Of a DNA stretch of 64,000 bases, positions 35,302 through 43,583 are shown piece after piece. The position numbers were made by a program, and so were the translations under genes. The notes under the pieces are model-generated. The model saw only the letters and a program-made list of their open reading frames with translations. It ran no database searches and had not been told where the DNA came from. The number at the start of each line of letters is the position of its first letter. The stretch's first letter is position 1. The stretch covers positions 304,644 through 368,643 of the forward strand of contig NZ_JALJRW010000001.1 in the NCBI RefSeq assembly GCF_024519465.1, read 5' to 3'. Origin of the DNA: Stenotrophomonas sp. Ste86 (GTDB lineage Bacteria > Pseudomonadota > Gammaproteobacteria > Xanthomonadales > Xanthomonadaceae).

Positions 35302-35921
35302 GGCGCACTCCCGACGCTGGACTGCAACTGCAGGAAGGCCCGACGCAGGTGGGATTTGACCGTGCCCAGCGGCATGCCCAGCGCCTGGGCGATCTCGCTG
35401 TGGCTTTTGGCTTCGAAATGCGACATCCGCACCAGCCGTGCCTGGATCGCCGGCAGCTCGTTGATCCGCTGGCGCAGGCGCGCGTGGTCGGCGAACTGCT
35501 CGGCGGAGGTGCGCTCGGGCGGATCATCCAGGGCCGCATTTTCGACCGCCTCCTGGGCCTGCAGCCAGCCCCGCTCGCTGCGGAAGCGGTCGATGTGCAG
35601 GTTGCGCGCGATGCGGTACAGCCAGGTGCTGAGCGCGCTGCGCGAGGCGTCGAAGTCGGCCGCGTTCAGCCAGAGCCGCAGCAGGCTTTCCTGCGCCAGT
35701 TCCTCGGCCGTGCCGTCCGGGGCGCCACGGCCACGCAGGTAGATGCACAGGCGGGGCATGAAATGGTCGTAGATGCGGATGAAGCACTCGCGGTCACGCA
35801 GCCGCGCCACGCCCTCCATGTCCTGGGTCCAGTCGGGAAGCACGCCGGTGGGCTGGGCGGAAACGGACACGATACGGGCGGCGTCGAAGGAAAAGGGCGG
35901 CGGGTCGGGTTGACGATACAT
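35298..35921 (-). CDS. ECF sigma factor, ChrR-partner type
   Basis: A 207-residue ECF sigma factor from ATG 35921; ATG 35819 is an alternative, and neither has a strong ribosome site. Region 2 is EELAQESLLRLWLNAADFD then STWLYRIARNLHIDRFRSER; region 4 is LVRMSHFEAKSHSEIAQALG followed by GTVKSHLRRAF. Coupling to a ChrR-type anti-sigma factor places it with the sigma factors that answer singlet oxygen. It probably drives its own operon (sigma, chrR, oxidoreductase). Confidence 0.88.
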   Translation of the reverse strand: MYRQPDPPPFSFDAARIVSVSAQPTGVLPDWTQDMEGVARLRDRECFIRIYDHFMPRLCIYLRGRGAPDGTAEELAQESLLRLWLNAADFDASRSALSTWLYRIARNLHIDRFRSERGWLQAQEAVENAALDDPPERTSAEQFADHARLRQRINELPAIQARLVRMSHFEAKSHSEIAQALGMPLGTVKSHLRRAFLQLQSSVGSAP

Positions 35922-36070
35922 CTGCGGTGGATGACGCCGTGTGTAGGGAGGCATGGGGTGTACGGGCCAGCGGGCCGATTGGATGCAACGCCGCGCCCAT
36001 TTCCGCCCTGCACGCCGCCGGTACGGGCGCTTGGGGATCATGTGCCTCCCCCTCCCACCCTTCCCCCGCC

Positions 36071-37030
36071 ATGGCCAAGCCGTCCGGCTCCCGTCTTGTC
36101 ATCTATGCCGCGCTTGCCGGCAACCTCTGTATCGCCATCGCCAAGTTCGTCGCCGCCGGGCTGTCGGGCAGCTCGGCGATGCTCAGCGAGGGCGTGCACT
36201 CGCTGGTGGATACCATCAACGAGCTGCTGCTGTTGTACGGCCTGCGCCGCTCCGAGCAGAAGCCCGATACCGTGCATCCGTTCGGCTACGGGCGCGAGCT
36301 GTACTTCTGGAGCTTCATCGTGGCCCTGCTGGTGTTCGCCGCCGGCGCGGGCGTCTCGGCGTATGAGGGCATCCAGCACATCCGCAACCCCGAGCCGGCC
36401 ACCAACCACCTGATCAGCTACACGGTGCTGGGTGTCTCCATCGTGTTCGAAGGCACCTCCTGGTGGATCGCCCTGCGCGAGTTCCGCGCCACCAAGGGCA
36501 CGCTGGGTTACTTCGAAGCCTTCCGGCGCAGCAAGGACCCGACCACGTTCACCGTGCTGCTGGAAGACAGCGCTGCCCTGCTCGGCCTGGGGTTTGCCTT
36601 GATCGGCCTGGTGGCCGCGCAGCTGCTGGACATGCCCATCCTCGATGGCGTGGCCTCGCTGTGCATCGCCGGGGTGCTGGCGGTGACCGCCTTCCTGCTG
36701 GCGCGCGAAACCAAGGGCCTGCTGGTCGGCGAACCGGCCCACCCCAGCGTGGCCAAGCGCATCCTGGCGGTAGCCAACACCGACCCGGACCTGCGCAACG
36801 CCAACGGCGTCACCACCATGCAGATGGGTCCGGACCAGGTGGTGGCGATGCTCAGTGCCGAATTCGAGGACGACCGGACCACCCCGCAGATCGAGGCGTG
36901 CATCACCCGGATCGAAAAGGCGGTAAAGCAGGAATACCCGGAGCTGGTGGCGCTGTTCATCAAGCCGCAGACGCCGGAGGTGTTCCGGGCGCGGCGGGCG
37001 GAACTGGGCGAACCCAAGCCGAGCCCCTGA
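36071..37030 (+). CDS. cation diffusion facilitator, ZnT9 (SLC30A9)-like branch
   Basis: A 319-residue transporter with about six membrane helices. The second-helix motif SEGVHSLVDTINELLLLYG, the loop HPFGYGRELYFWSF and SKDPTTFTVLLEDSAALLG match the ZnT9-like branch rather than classical zinc exporters: the fifth-helix metal motif HxxxD is replaced by LLEDSAA. The C-terminal cytoplasmic domain has TTMQMGPDQVVAMLSAEF. Likely a metal antiporter; its ion is uncertain because of the altered site. Confidence 0.85.
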   Translation: MAKPSGSRLVIYAALAGNLCIAIAKFVAAGLSGSSAMLSEGVHSLVDTINELLLLYGLRRSEQKPDTVHPFGYGRELYFWSFIVALLVFAAGAGVSAYEGIQHIRNPEPATNHLISYTVLGVSIVFEGTSWWIALREFRATKGTLGYFEAFRRSKDPTTFTVLLEDSAALLGLGFALIGLVAAQLLDMPILDGVASLCIAGVLAVTAFLLARETKGLLVGEPAHPSVAKRILAVANTDPDLRNANGVTTMQMGPDQVVAMLSAEFEDDRTTPQIEACITRIEKAVKQEYPELVALFIKPQTPEVFRARRAELGEPKPSP

Positions 37031-37043
37031 CCCGTTGCGGCCC

Positions 37044-37086
37044 GCGGCCCCCTGCAGCGCAGGTGGGCCAGTCCGCGCGGGGCCGC
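37044..37086. terminator. bidirectional terminator candidate
   Basis: Arms GCGGCCCC (37044-37051) and GGGGCCGC (37079-37086) flank an inner CTGC/GCAG stem in the 56-base gap between two convergent genes. Its location supports a terminator for both, although no T-run is present. Confidence 0.4.
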
Positions 37087-39033
37087 TCAGGCCGGCGCGA
37101 ACATCTGGCGCACGCTGCGCAGCAGTTCGATCACGCTGAACGGTTTGGGCAGCAGCGACATGCCCGTGCCGAGGAACTCGTTGCGCACCGCCGCGCCCTC
37201 GGTATACCCGGTGACGAACAGCACCGGCAGATGCGGCCGCAACACGCGCGCGGCATCGGCCAGCTCGCGCCCGTTCATGCCCGGCAGGCCCACGTCGGAG
37301 AGCAGCAGGTCCACCTCGCGGGTCGAATGCAGCTCCAGCAGGGCCTGCTGCGCGTTGATCGCCTCGACCACCTGGTAACCGGCCTCGACCAGCATTTCGC
37401 GCACCATCATCCGCACCGAATCGGTATCGTCCACCAGCAGGATGCGCTCGGCGCTGCCGCGTGGGACCTGGCTGGGAACAGGTTTCTGTTCGTCGATACC
37501 GACCAGTTCGCCTTCGGGCAACAGCAACTCGATCTCGGTACCTTCGCCGCGCTCGCTGGCGATGCGCGCACTGCCGCCGGACTGGCGGGCGAACCCGTAG
37601 GTCATCGACAGGCCCAGCCCGGTGCCCTCGCCCTGCGGCTTGGTGGTGAAGAAGGGCTCGAACACCTTGGTCAGCAGTTCCATCGGAATGCCGATGCCGT
37701 TGTCCAGGACCTTGACGCTGATGTAATGACCCGGCGCGAGCTCATGATCGCGCTCGATCTCGGTACGGTCGGCGCGGATGCGGATCAGCCCCTGCCCGCC
37801 CAGCGCATCGCGCGCGTTGATCACCAGGTTGAGGATCACGTTCTCGAACTGGTTCGGATCGGCGACGGCCACCATCGGCTGCGGCCCCAGTTCCAGATCC
37901 AGCTCGATGTTCTCGCCGATCGAGCGCAGCAGCATGTCTTCCAGCGAACGGATCCGCGCGACCACGTCGAAGGTCTGCGGGTCCAGCGGCTGCTTGCGGG
38001 CAAAGGCCAGCATCCGCTGGGTCAGCGCCGCCGCCCGGTGGGCCGAGCCGGTGGCGATCTCGACATACCGCGAGGCCTTGTCCCATTTGCCACTGGAGAC
38101 GGCCATCTCGATCATGTCCAGGCCGGAGATGATCGTGGTCAGCAGGTTGTTGAAGTCGTGCGCGATGCCGCCGGTAAGCTGGCCGAGCGAGTCCATCTTC
38201 TGCGCCTGCAGCAGCTCGACCTCGGTGCGCTGGCGCTCGGCGATCTGGAAGGCCAGCTCCGACGTCGCGGTTTCCAGCTCCTGGCGCTGCTCGGACTCGC
38301 GCGCGTGGTGTTCGGTGGTGTCTTCGATCAGCACCAGGCCCTGGCCGGGTGCATGGTAAGGCGTCACGCGCCATTCGGTGATGCGGGTGTCGGCGCCTGC
38401 GCGCAGCGTAAAGGTGCCCTGCCAGCGCTCGCCTTCGGCCAGCGCGACCTTCAGGGCAGCCAGGGGCGCGGCCTGTTCGTCCAGAAGCGATTCCAGCGCG
38501 CCCGGCTGGGTGGCATCCATGCCAAGCAGGCGCACGAAGGCATCGTTGGCATCATGGGAGCGCAGGGACGCATCCAGCACGGCGATCGGTGCATTGATCT
38601 GGCGGAAAATCTCGCCGAACCGCGCCTCGGCCTCGCGCAGCGCTTCTTCGGAACGTCGGGCGCGCAGCAACGTGCGCAGCGTGGCCAGCAGCACGTCCGG
38701 GTCCACCGGATGGATCAAGTAGGCATCGGCACCGGCGTTCAGGCCGGTGATCAGGTCACCGGTGGCGATGGACGCGGCCGAAACGTGCACCACCGGCAGC
38801 AGCCGCATGCGCGCGTCCTCGCGCAGTTGCCGCACCACGTCAAAGCCACTCATGTCAGGAAGGTTCACATCCAGCACAAGCGCGCCGAAGTCCTGCGCGG
38901 CCAGCCTGGCCAGTCCCTCGCCACCGGTACCGGCTTCTTCGACGCGGAACCCATGGTGCTCCAGCACGCGGCGCACCGCGTAGCGGGTGGCGACGTTGTC
39001 GTCCACGACGAGGATGCGGTCAGAGTGCGGCAT
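37087..39033 (-). CDS. hybrid histidine kinase, REC-PAS-HisKA-HATPase-REC
   Basis: A 648-residue soluble kinase with no membrane segment. An N-terminal receiver domain has Asp55 in VLDVNLPDMSG. A PAS domain follows (about 140-250, FRQINAPIAVLDASL), then an HDFNN-type phospho-acceptor (GGIAHDFNNLLTTI), an ATPase domain (NLVINARDAL, DNGIGIP, GTGLGLSM) and a C-terminal receiver with an Asp in LLSDVGLPGMNG. It overlaps the preceding kinase by 14 bases and is last in the stressosome operon. It probably takes signal from that module through its first receiver. Confidence 0.9.
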   Translation of the reverse strand: MPHSDRILVVDDNVATRYAVRRVLEHHGFRVEEAGTGGEGLARLAAQDFGALVLDVNLPDMSGFDVVRQLREDARMRLLPVVHVSAASIATGDLITGLNAGADAYLIHPVDPDVLLATLRTLLRARRSEEALREAEARFGEIFRQINAPIAVLDASLRSHDANDAFVRLLGMDATQPGALESLLDEQAAPLAALKVALAEGERWQGTFTLRAGADTRITEWRVTPYHAPGQGLVLIEDTTEHHARESEQRQELETATSELAFQIAERQRTEVELLQAQKMDSLGQLTGGIAHDFNNLLTTIISGLDMIEMAVSSGKWDKASRYVEIATGSAHRAAALTQRMLAFARKQPLDPQTFDVVARIRSLEDMLLRSIGENIELDLELGPQPMVAVADPNQFENVILNLVINARDALGGQGLIRIRADRTEIERDHELAPGHYISVKVLDNGIGIPMELLTKVFEPFFTTKPQGEGTGLGLSMTYGFARQSGGSARIASERGEGTEIELLLPEGELVGIDEQKPVPSQVPRGSAERILLVDDTDSVRMMVREMLVEAGYQVVEAINAQQALLELHSTREVDLLLSDVGLPGMNGRELADAARVLRPHLPVLFVTGYTEGAAVRNEFLGTGMSLLPKPFSVIELLRSVRQMFAPA

Positions 39034-39880
39034 CGGCAGCCTCCGTGGCGAGCGTGAGCGGCAGGATCACATAGAAGTCCGAGCCCTCGCCGACCACACT
39101 GTCCACGCCCACATGCCCTCCCAGCAACTCGGCGAAGCGCTTGCACAGCGACAGCCCCAGCCCGGTACCGCGCAGACGCTTCTGCAACGGCGTGTCGACC
39201 TGGACGAAGTCCTCGAACAGGGTGGACTGCAGCTCGGCGGGAATGCCGATGCCGGTATCGCGCACGCTGAAGCGGACCGAGTGCTCGCCTTCCAGGCGCG
39301 CAGAAACCACCACCTGGCCATTCGGGGTGAACTTCATGGCGTTGGAAATGTAGTTGCGCAGGATCTGCGCCAGCTTTTTGTCATCGGTGTACAGCATCGG
39401 CAGCGCGGGCGGATCGTCGAACACCAGGTCGACCTGGTTGCCCTCCACCAGCGGGCGGAACATGCCGCGCAGCGCCGAGAACAGGTCCATCAGATCGAAC
39501 CACGCCGGGGAAATCGTGATGCGCCCGGCCTCGATCTTGGCCAGGTCCAGCAGGTCATCCACCATCTCGCGCAGCTCGCTGGTGGAGGCGCTGATGAAGC
39601 GCACCTGGCGGCGCTGCTCGTCGGTGAGCGGGCCGTCCATGCCGTCTTCCAGCAGCCGGGTCATGCTCAGGATCGAACCCAGCGGCGTGCGGAACTCATG
39701 GCTCATGTACGACAGGAAGCGGCTCTTCAGCTCGGAGACCTCGCGCAGCTGCTCGGCCTGCTGGTCCAGTTCGGCATACAGCGCCAGCACCCCCTGGTTG
39801 GTCTCCTCCAGCTCGGCACGCAGCGCGTCGGCCTCCCGGCGCAACGTCTGCAGCTCGTGCGGGTCAGGGGCGGTAGTCAA
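39020..39880 (-). CDS. soluble histidine kinase in the stressosome operon
   Basis: A 286-residue kinase. A coiled-coil N-terminus (about 5-50) is followed by the phospho-acceptor motif FLSYMSHEFRTPLGSI and an ATPase domain (NYISNAMKFTPNG, DTGIGIP, GTGLGLSL). There is no sensor domain or membrane helix, so the signal must come from partner proteins. Its ATG overlaps the phosphatase gene stop by four bases. Confidence 0.9.
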   Translation of the reverse strand: MTTAPDPHELQTLRREADALRAELEETNQGVLALYAELDQQAEQLREVSELKSRFLSYMSHEFRTPLGSILSMTRLLEDGMDGPLTDEQRRQVRFISASTSELREMVDDLLDLAKIEAGRITISPAWFDLMDLFSALRGMFRPLVEGNQVDLVFDDPPALPMLYTDDKKLAQILRNYISNAMKFTPNGQVVVSARLEGEHSVRFSVRDTGIGIPAELQSTLFEDFVQVDTPLQKRLRGTGLGLSLCKRFAELLGGHVGVDSVVGEGSDFYVILPLTLATEAADAAL

Positions 39881-40893
39881 TGCAGGTCTCCAGGACGCAG
39901 GGCCACGATGCCGACGTCGTCGCGGCCACGGTCGAAATCGCGCTGCAACACCGCCACGATCACGCTGGGGTGGCGGTGGAACAGGCCGGGGTAGTCACGC
40001 AGGCTCCAACGGGCCTGCAGTCCATCGCTGTGCATGACCAGAAGCGTGCCTGCGGGTGCGTGAAATTGAAAGGGTTGGGCTTTACGGAACTGCACCCCGA
40101 CGATGCCGGGGTGGGAGGCCATGCCACGTGAGGTGGTCGGCTCGCACAGCGTGGCGGAAATGTTGCCGATGCCCGCGAACTGGATGCTGCCGGCCTGCGT
40201 GTCGATACTGGCCACCGCCGCCGCGCCACCGCGGGTGCCGGACATGCCGGCATGCAACGCGCCGATCAGGCCGGGCGCATCGAAGCTGGTGGCCTGCGCA
40301 GCGCCAGCAACCCCGGCCTGCGCGGCGTCCGCCGCCTGCAGCCCGTGGCCGAGACCGTCGATGAGCGTGACCGCCACCGACGGCCCTTGCGCGCGTAGGT
40401 GCCAGCCATCGCCACAGGCCACTTCATGACGCATGGCAATGCGCAGCGCACCGTACGGAAGATCGATGGCGGCCGTCGCGCGGCCGGGATAGATCCGCGC
40501 CACGATCACCGCGCCCCTGGCATCGGACCAGGCATCAAGCAGCGTCGCCTGGCGTGCGATCGCGCCCAGACCGATGCCCTGGGTACCGCCCGTGGAATAG
40601 CCATCGGGCAGGCAGTGGGACAGTGAAAATCCCGGGCCCGCATCGATCGCGCACAGCTCGACACCGAGGCCGCTGCGCCCGCAGACCAGCGACAGGTGCA
40701 TGCGCCCGCCCCGCCCGTGCTTGATCACATTGGTGGCCAGTTCGGTGGCCACCAGGGCAACCCGGCCCGCATCGGTTTCGTCGAAACCGGCCTGCTCGGC
40801 GAGCGCCAGCGCTTCGCGCCGGGCCTGTCCTACCTGCGAGGTTTCTTCGACCGCCACCACCCGCGTCACCTGGCCGGCGAAGTTCAGGTCCAT
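39877..40893 (-). CDS. RsbT-like ATPase fused to PP2C/SpoIIE phosphatase (RsbX-like)
   Basis: A 338-residue two-domain protein. The first about 135 residues form a GHKL ATPase of the anti-sigma type: TELATNVIKHG, DAGPGFS, GIGLGAIARQA. The second half is a PP2C phosphatase with DGLGHG, GIGNISA, HSDGLQ and GRDDVGIV as metal-site motifs. In known stressosomes RsbX removes phosphate from RsbR and RsbS; here that activity is joined to a second switch ATPase. Overlaps both neighbours. Confidence 0.88.
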   Translation of the reverse strand: MDLNFAGQVTRVVAVEETSQVGQARREALALAEQAGFDETDAGRVALVATELATNVIKHGRGGRMHLSLVCGRSGLGVELCAIDAGPGFSLSHCLPDGYSTGGTQGIGLGAIARQATLLDAWSDARGAVIVARIYPGRATAAIDLPYGALRIAMRHEVACGDGWHLRAQGPSVAVTLIDGLGHGLQAADAAQAGVAGAAQATSFDAPGLIGALHAGMSGTRGGAAAVASIDTQAGSIQFAGIGNISATLCEPTTSRGMASHPGIVGVQFRKAQPFQFHAPAGTLLVMHSDGLQARWSLRDYPGLFHRHPSVIVAVLQRDFDRGRDDVGIVALRPGDLH

Positions 40894-41285
40894 TTGGTGA
40901 TCGTGATGCGCGTGCCTTCGCCGGGCGCACTCTCCAGCTCGAACTCGTCCACCAGCCGGCGCGAACCGGACAGGCCCAAGCCCATGCCGGACCCGGACGA
41001 CCAGCCATCGGTCAGCGCCTGCGCCAGGTCGGGAATGCCCGGGCCCTGGTCGGCGAAGATCAGGCGCACGCCCTTGCGCAGCCCACTCTCGAGGATTTCC
41101 CAGTCCATGGTGCCACCGCCGCCATAGATCACGGCATTGCGCGCCAGTTCGCTGGCGGCGGTGACCAGCTTGGTCTGGTCGATCAGGCGCAGCTTGCAGG
41201 CCACGGCCACCTGGCGCGCAGCCTGGCGCGCCAGCACCACGTCCTGTTCAACGCGGATCGGCAGGGTCCCACTGGGCGCGGTCAT
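40884..41285 (-). CDS. rsbT: RsbT-type switch kinase
   Basis: A 133-residue GHKL serine/threonine kinase with SELARNAVIYGGGG, DQGPGIPD and GMGLGLSGSRRLVDEF. RsbT phosphorylates the STAS proteins RsbS and RsbR and, once freed, activates a downstream partner. Its start overlaps rsbS by four bases, its end overlaps the phosphatase gene by ten. Confidence 0.92.
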   Translation of the reverse strand: MTAPSGTLPIRVEQDVVLARQAARQVAVACKLRLIDQTKLVTAASELARNAVIYGGGGTMDWEILESGLRKGVRLIFADQGPGIPDLAQALTDGWSSGSGMGLGLSGSRRLVDEFELESAPGEGTRITITKWT

Positions 41286-41647
41286 GGCGCGTCGTCATCG
41301 GTGCGCTGCAGCAGCTTCATCCCGCGCTCGACGTTGAGCGCGGTCCGCACGCCGCTGAGGGTCAGGCCCAGTTCGACCAGGGTGATCGCAACGGCCGGCT
41401 GCATGCCGACCACGACCGTGGTGGCGTCCATGATCCGCGCGATCGCGGAGATGGTGGAAATCATGCGCCCGATGAAGGAGTCGACGATATCCAGCGCGGA
41501 AATATCGATCAGCACGCCGCGCGCCGAGGTGCGTCGGATCTTCTCGCTGAGGTCGTCCTGCAGGGTCAGCGCGAGCTGATCGTGCATGTCCACCTGGATG
41601 GTCACCAGCAGCAGGTCGCCCATCTGCAGAATCGGAATACGTTCCAT
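41282..41647 (-). CDS. rsbS: RsbS-type STAS scaffold protein
   Basis: A 121-residue single STAS domain. Start ATG 41647, one base after the rsbR stop. The expected phospho-serine lies in ISALDIVDSFIGRM. It forms the stressosome core with RsbR and sequesters RsbT. Confidence 0.92.
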   Translation of the reverse strand: MERIPILQMGDLLLVTIQVDMHDQLALTLQDDLSEKIRRTSARGVLIDISALDIVDSFIGRMISTISAIARIMDATTVVVGMQPAVAITLVELGLTLSGVRTALNVERGMKLLQRTDDDAP

Positions 41648-41648
41648 C

Positions 41649-42509
41649 TCAGCGCTCTGCCCGCACCACCGTCTGCCCAGTGCGCTTGAGCGCCAGGGCA
41701 AGTGCATCGGCCAGGTTGGCCTTGGTCACGATGCCCTGCAGGTCCAGCCCCAGGTGCACGATGGTCTGGGCAATCTGCGGGCGCACGCCGCTGATGATCG
41801 CATCGGCGCCCATCAGGCGGATCGCGGTGACGGTCTTGAGCAGGTGCTGGGCCACCAGGGTGTCCACGGTGGGCACGCCGGTGATGTCGATGATGGCGAT
41901 TTCCGAGCCGGTATCGACGATCCGCTGCAGCAGCGATTCCATCACCACCTGGGTCCGCTGCGAATCCAGCGTACCGATCATCGGCAGCGCGAGCACGCCT
42001 TCCCACAGCTTCACCACCGGGGTGGACAGCTCCAGCATCTCTTCCTGCTGGCGCTGGATCACGTCTTCGCGGGTTTTCTGGAACGCCTGCACGCTGTGCA
42101 GACCGAGCAGGTCCAGCAGCTCGGAGATCGCCCAGAGCTGGTCGCCCAGCTGCGCTGCATCGGCGGCATAGCCCTGCTGGACCAGTTCGAACAACGGGCG
42201 CTTGAGCGAGAACAGGAAGCTGGCCGTCTCCGTCGAATTGAAGCCCTTCAGCACGCGATCGCGCGAGAGATCTTCCAGGAAGCGGCGGGTGTCCTGCCAC
42301 TCTCGGGCGCCCACGGTGCCGGCGTTGGCAGTAGAGATGGCCTCCAGGAACAAGCGCCAGAACTCGCGTGCCTGCGTCTCCAGCTCGCGCTGGGACAGCC
42401 GGTTGTCCTGCGCCTGGCTTCCGGAGGTGAGGTTCTCCATCCATTTGGACAGCAGTTGTTCCTGCTGGCTACGGATAAGGTCGATCGTGCGCTGCTGCAA
42501 AGCCGCCAT
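41649..42509 (-). CDS. rsbR: RsbR-type stressosome sensor
   Basis: A 286-residue protein. The N-terminal about 150 residues are helical and match an RsbRD-like (non-heme globin-like) sensor domain. The C-terminal STAS domain has IIDITGVPTVDT, whose threonines match RsbT targets. First gene of the operon; AGGA lies eight bases before ATG 42509. The 160 bases upstream (42510-42669) hold its promoter, which I could not pinpoint. Confidence 0.9.
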   Translation of the reverse strand: MAALQQRTIDLIRSQQEQLLSKWMENLTSGSQAQDNRLSQRELETQAREFWRLFLEAISTANAGTVGAREWQDTRRFLEDLSRDRVLKGFNSTETASFLFSLKRPLFELVQQGYAADAAQLGDQLWAISELLDLLGLHSVQAFQKTREDVIQRQQEEMLELSTPVVKLWEGVLALPMIGTLDSQRTQVVMESLLQRIVDTGSEIAIIDITGVPTVDTLVAQHLLKTVTAIRLMGADAIISGVRPQIAQTIVHLGLDLQGIVTKANLADALALALKRTGQTVVRAER

Positions 42510-42654
42510 GGGGCATTCCTGGAAAGGGGATCAAAAAGTGACGCACTTCACATGAATGCGCGCCAGCACGCGAGCTTAAATGAATTCAGGTTTATGAGGT
42601 GCTACGTTGCCGCCCGGTGCGTGAAAGATCCGTGCAGGTCCCTGACTCGTTCAG

Positions 42655-42682
42655 AAAAAATCGCTCTGCTCAGTCCAGCAAC
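42655..42682 (-). terminator. weak terminator after the reductase gene
   Basis: On the minus strand a short stem (TGCT/AGCA) overlapping the stop codon is followed by GAGCGATTTTTT, a six-T run at 42655-42660. The stem is weak, so confidence is low. Confidence 0.35.
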
Positions 42683-43578
42683 CCCATCAATGAGTGGTGC
42701 ACCGCCACCCCGGCCAGCGCGCCCTCCCCCACGGCCAGGGCAATATTGCCGGCCATCCGCGCCGCATCACCGCAGGCGAACACGCCCGGCACGGTGGTCT
42801 GCTTGGCCGAGTCGGTGCTGATGCAGCCGCCGTCCTTGAGCTCGCAGCCGAGCTGCTCGGCCAGGTCGCTGGACAGCGTGGAGCGCGGCGAGACAAACAA
42901 CGCGTCCATCGGCAGGCGGCGCCCGTCGTCGAGGACAACGGTGGCCTTCTCCTCCACGCATCGCACCGGCGTGGAGTCGATCACCACGCCGCAATCGTCC
43001 AGACGGCGGCGTTGTTCTGCATCGATACGCGTGTCTGCCTCGCTGCAGAACAGGGTCACCTGGCCCCAGTCGCACAGCAGCAGCGCCTGCCCTGCGCCGC
43101 CATCGTCGGCACAGCCGATCACCCCGAGCCTGCCCTCGTACAGCTCATAGCCATGGCAGTACGGGCAGTGCAGCACGCTGCGTCCCCAGCGCTCGGCCAC
43201 CCCATCGATATCGGGCAGCGCATCGGTCACCCCATAGGCAAGGATCAAACGGTCGGCACTGAAGGTCTGACCGTCCTCGCAGGTAATCTTGAACGGCGTA
43301 TCCGGCTCGGCCGACGCAGCCACCGCCGTTGCGGTCAGCCAGGTCAAGGTCGGATAGGCCATCAGTTCCTGCCGTGCCTGCATCGCCATCTCCGCAGGCG
43401 CGATCCCCTCCCGGCCCAGGAATCCATGCGCCACCAGCGCGTTGCGGTTGCGTGGCGTGCCACCATCGATCACCAGCACGTTGCGACGCGCCCGCACCAG
43501 TTGCAGCGCGGCGGACATGCCGGCGTAGCTGCCGCCCACCACCACCACGTCGTACTTGCCGGTCTGCGCGGGGGTCAT
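42670..43578 (-). CDS. thioredoxin-reductase-like FAD/NAD(P) oxidoreductase
   Basis: A 302-residue flavoprotein. FAD motif GGSYAGMSAALQL near the start; redox pair CPYC in LHCPYCHGYEL (about 135) in place of the CAxC of TrxB; GVIGCADDGGAGQ is the NAD(P) site and FACGDAARMAGN the second FAD motif. It belongs to the TrxB-like group whose electron acceptor is often not thioredoxin. It starts five bases after glgX and is likely translated from the same message, an unexpected partner for glycogen genes. Confidence 0.88.
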   Translation of the reverse strand: MTPAQTGKYDVVVVGGSYAGMSAALQLVRARRNVLVIDGGTPRNRNALVAHGFLGREGIAPAEMAMQARQELMAYPTLTWLTATAVAASAEPDTPFKITCEDGQTFSADRLILAYGVTDALPDIDGVAERWGRSVLHCPYCHGYELYEGRLGVIGCADDGGAGQALLLCDWGQVTLFCSEADTRIDAEQRRRLDDCGVVIDSTPVRCVEEKATVVLDDGRRLPMDALFVSPRSTLSSDLAEQLGCELKDGGCISTDSAKQTTVPGVFACGDAARMAGNIALAVGEGALAGVAVHHSLMGLLD

Positions 43579-43583
43579 GGCCG

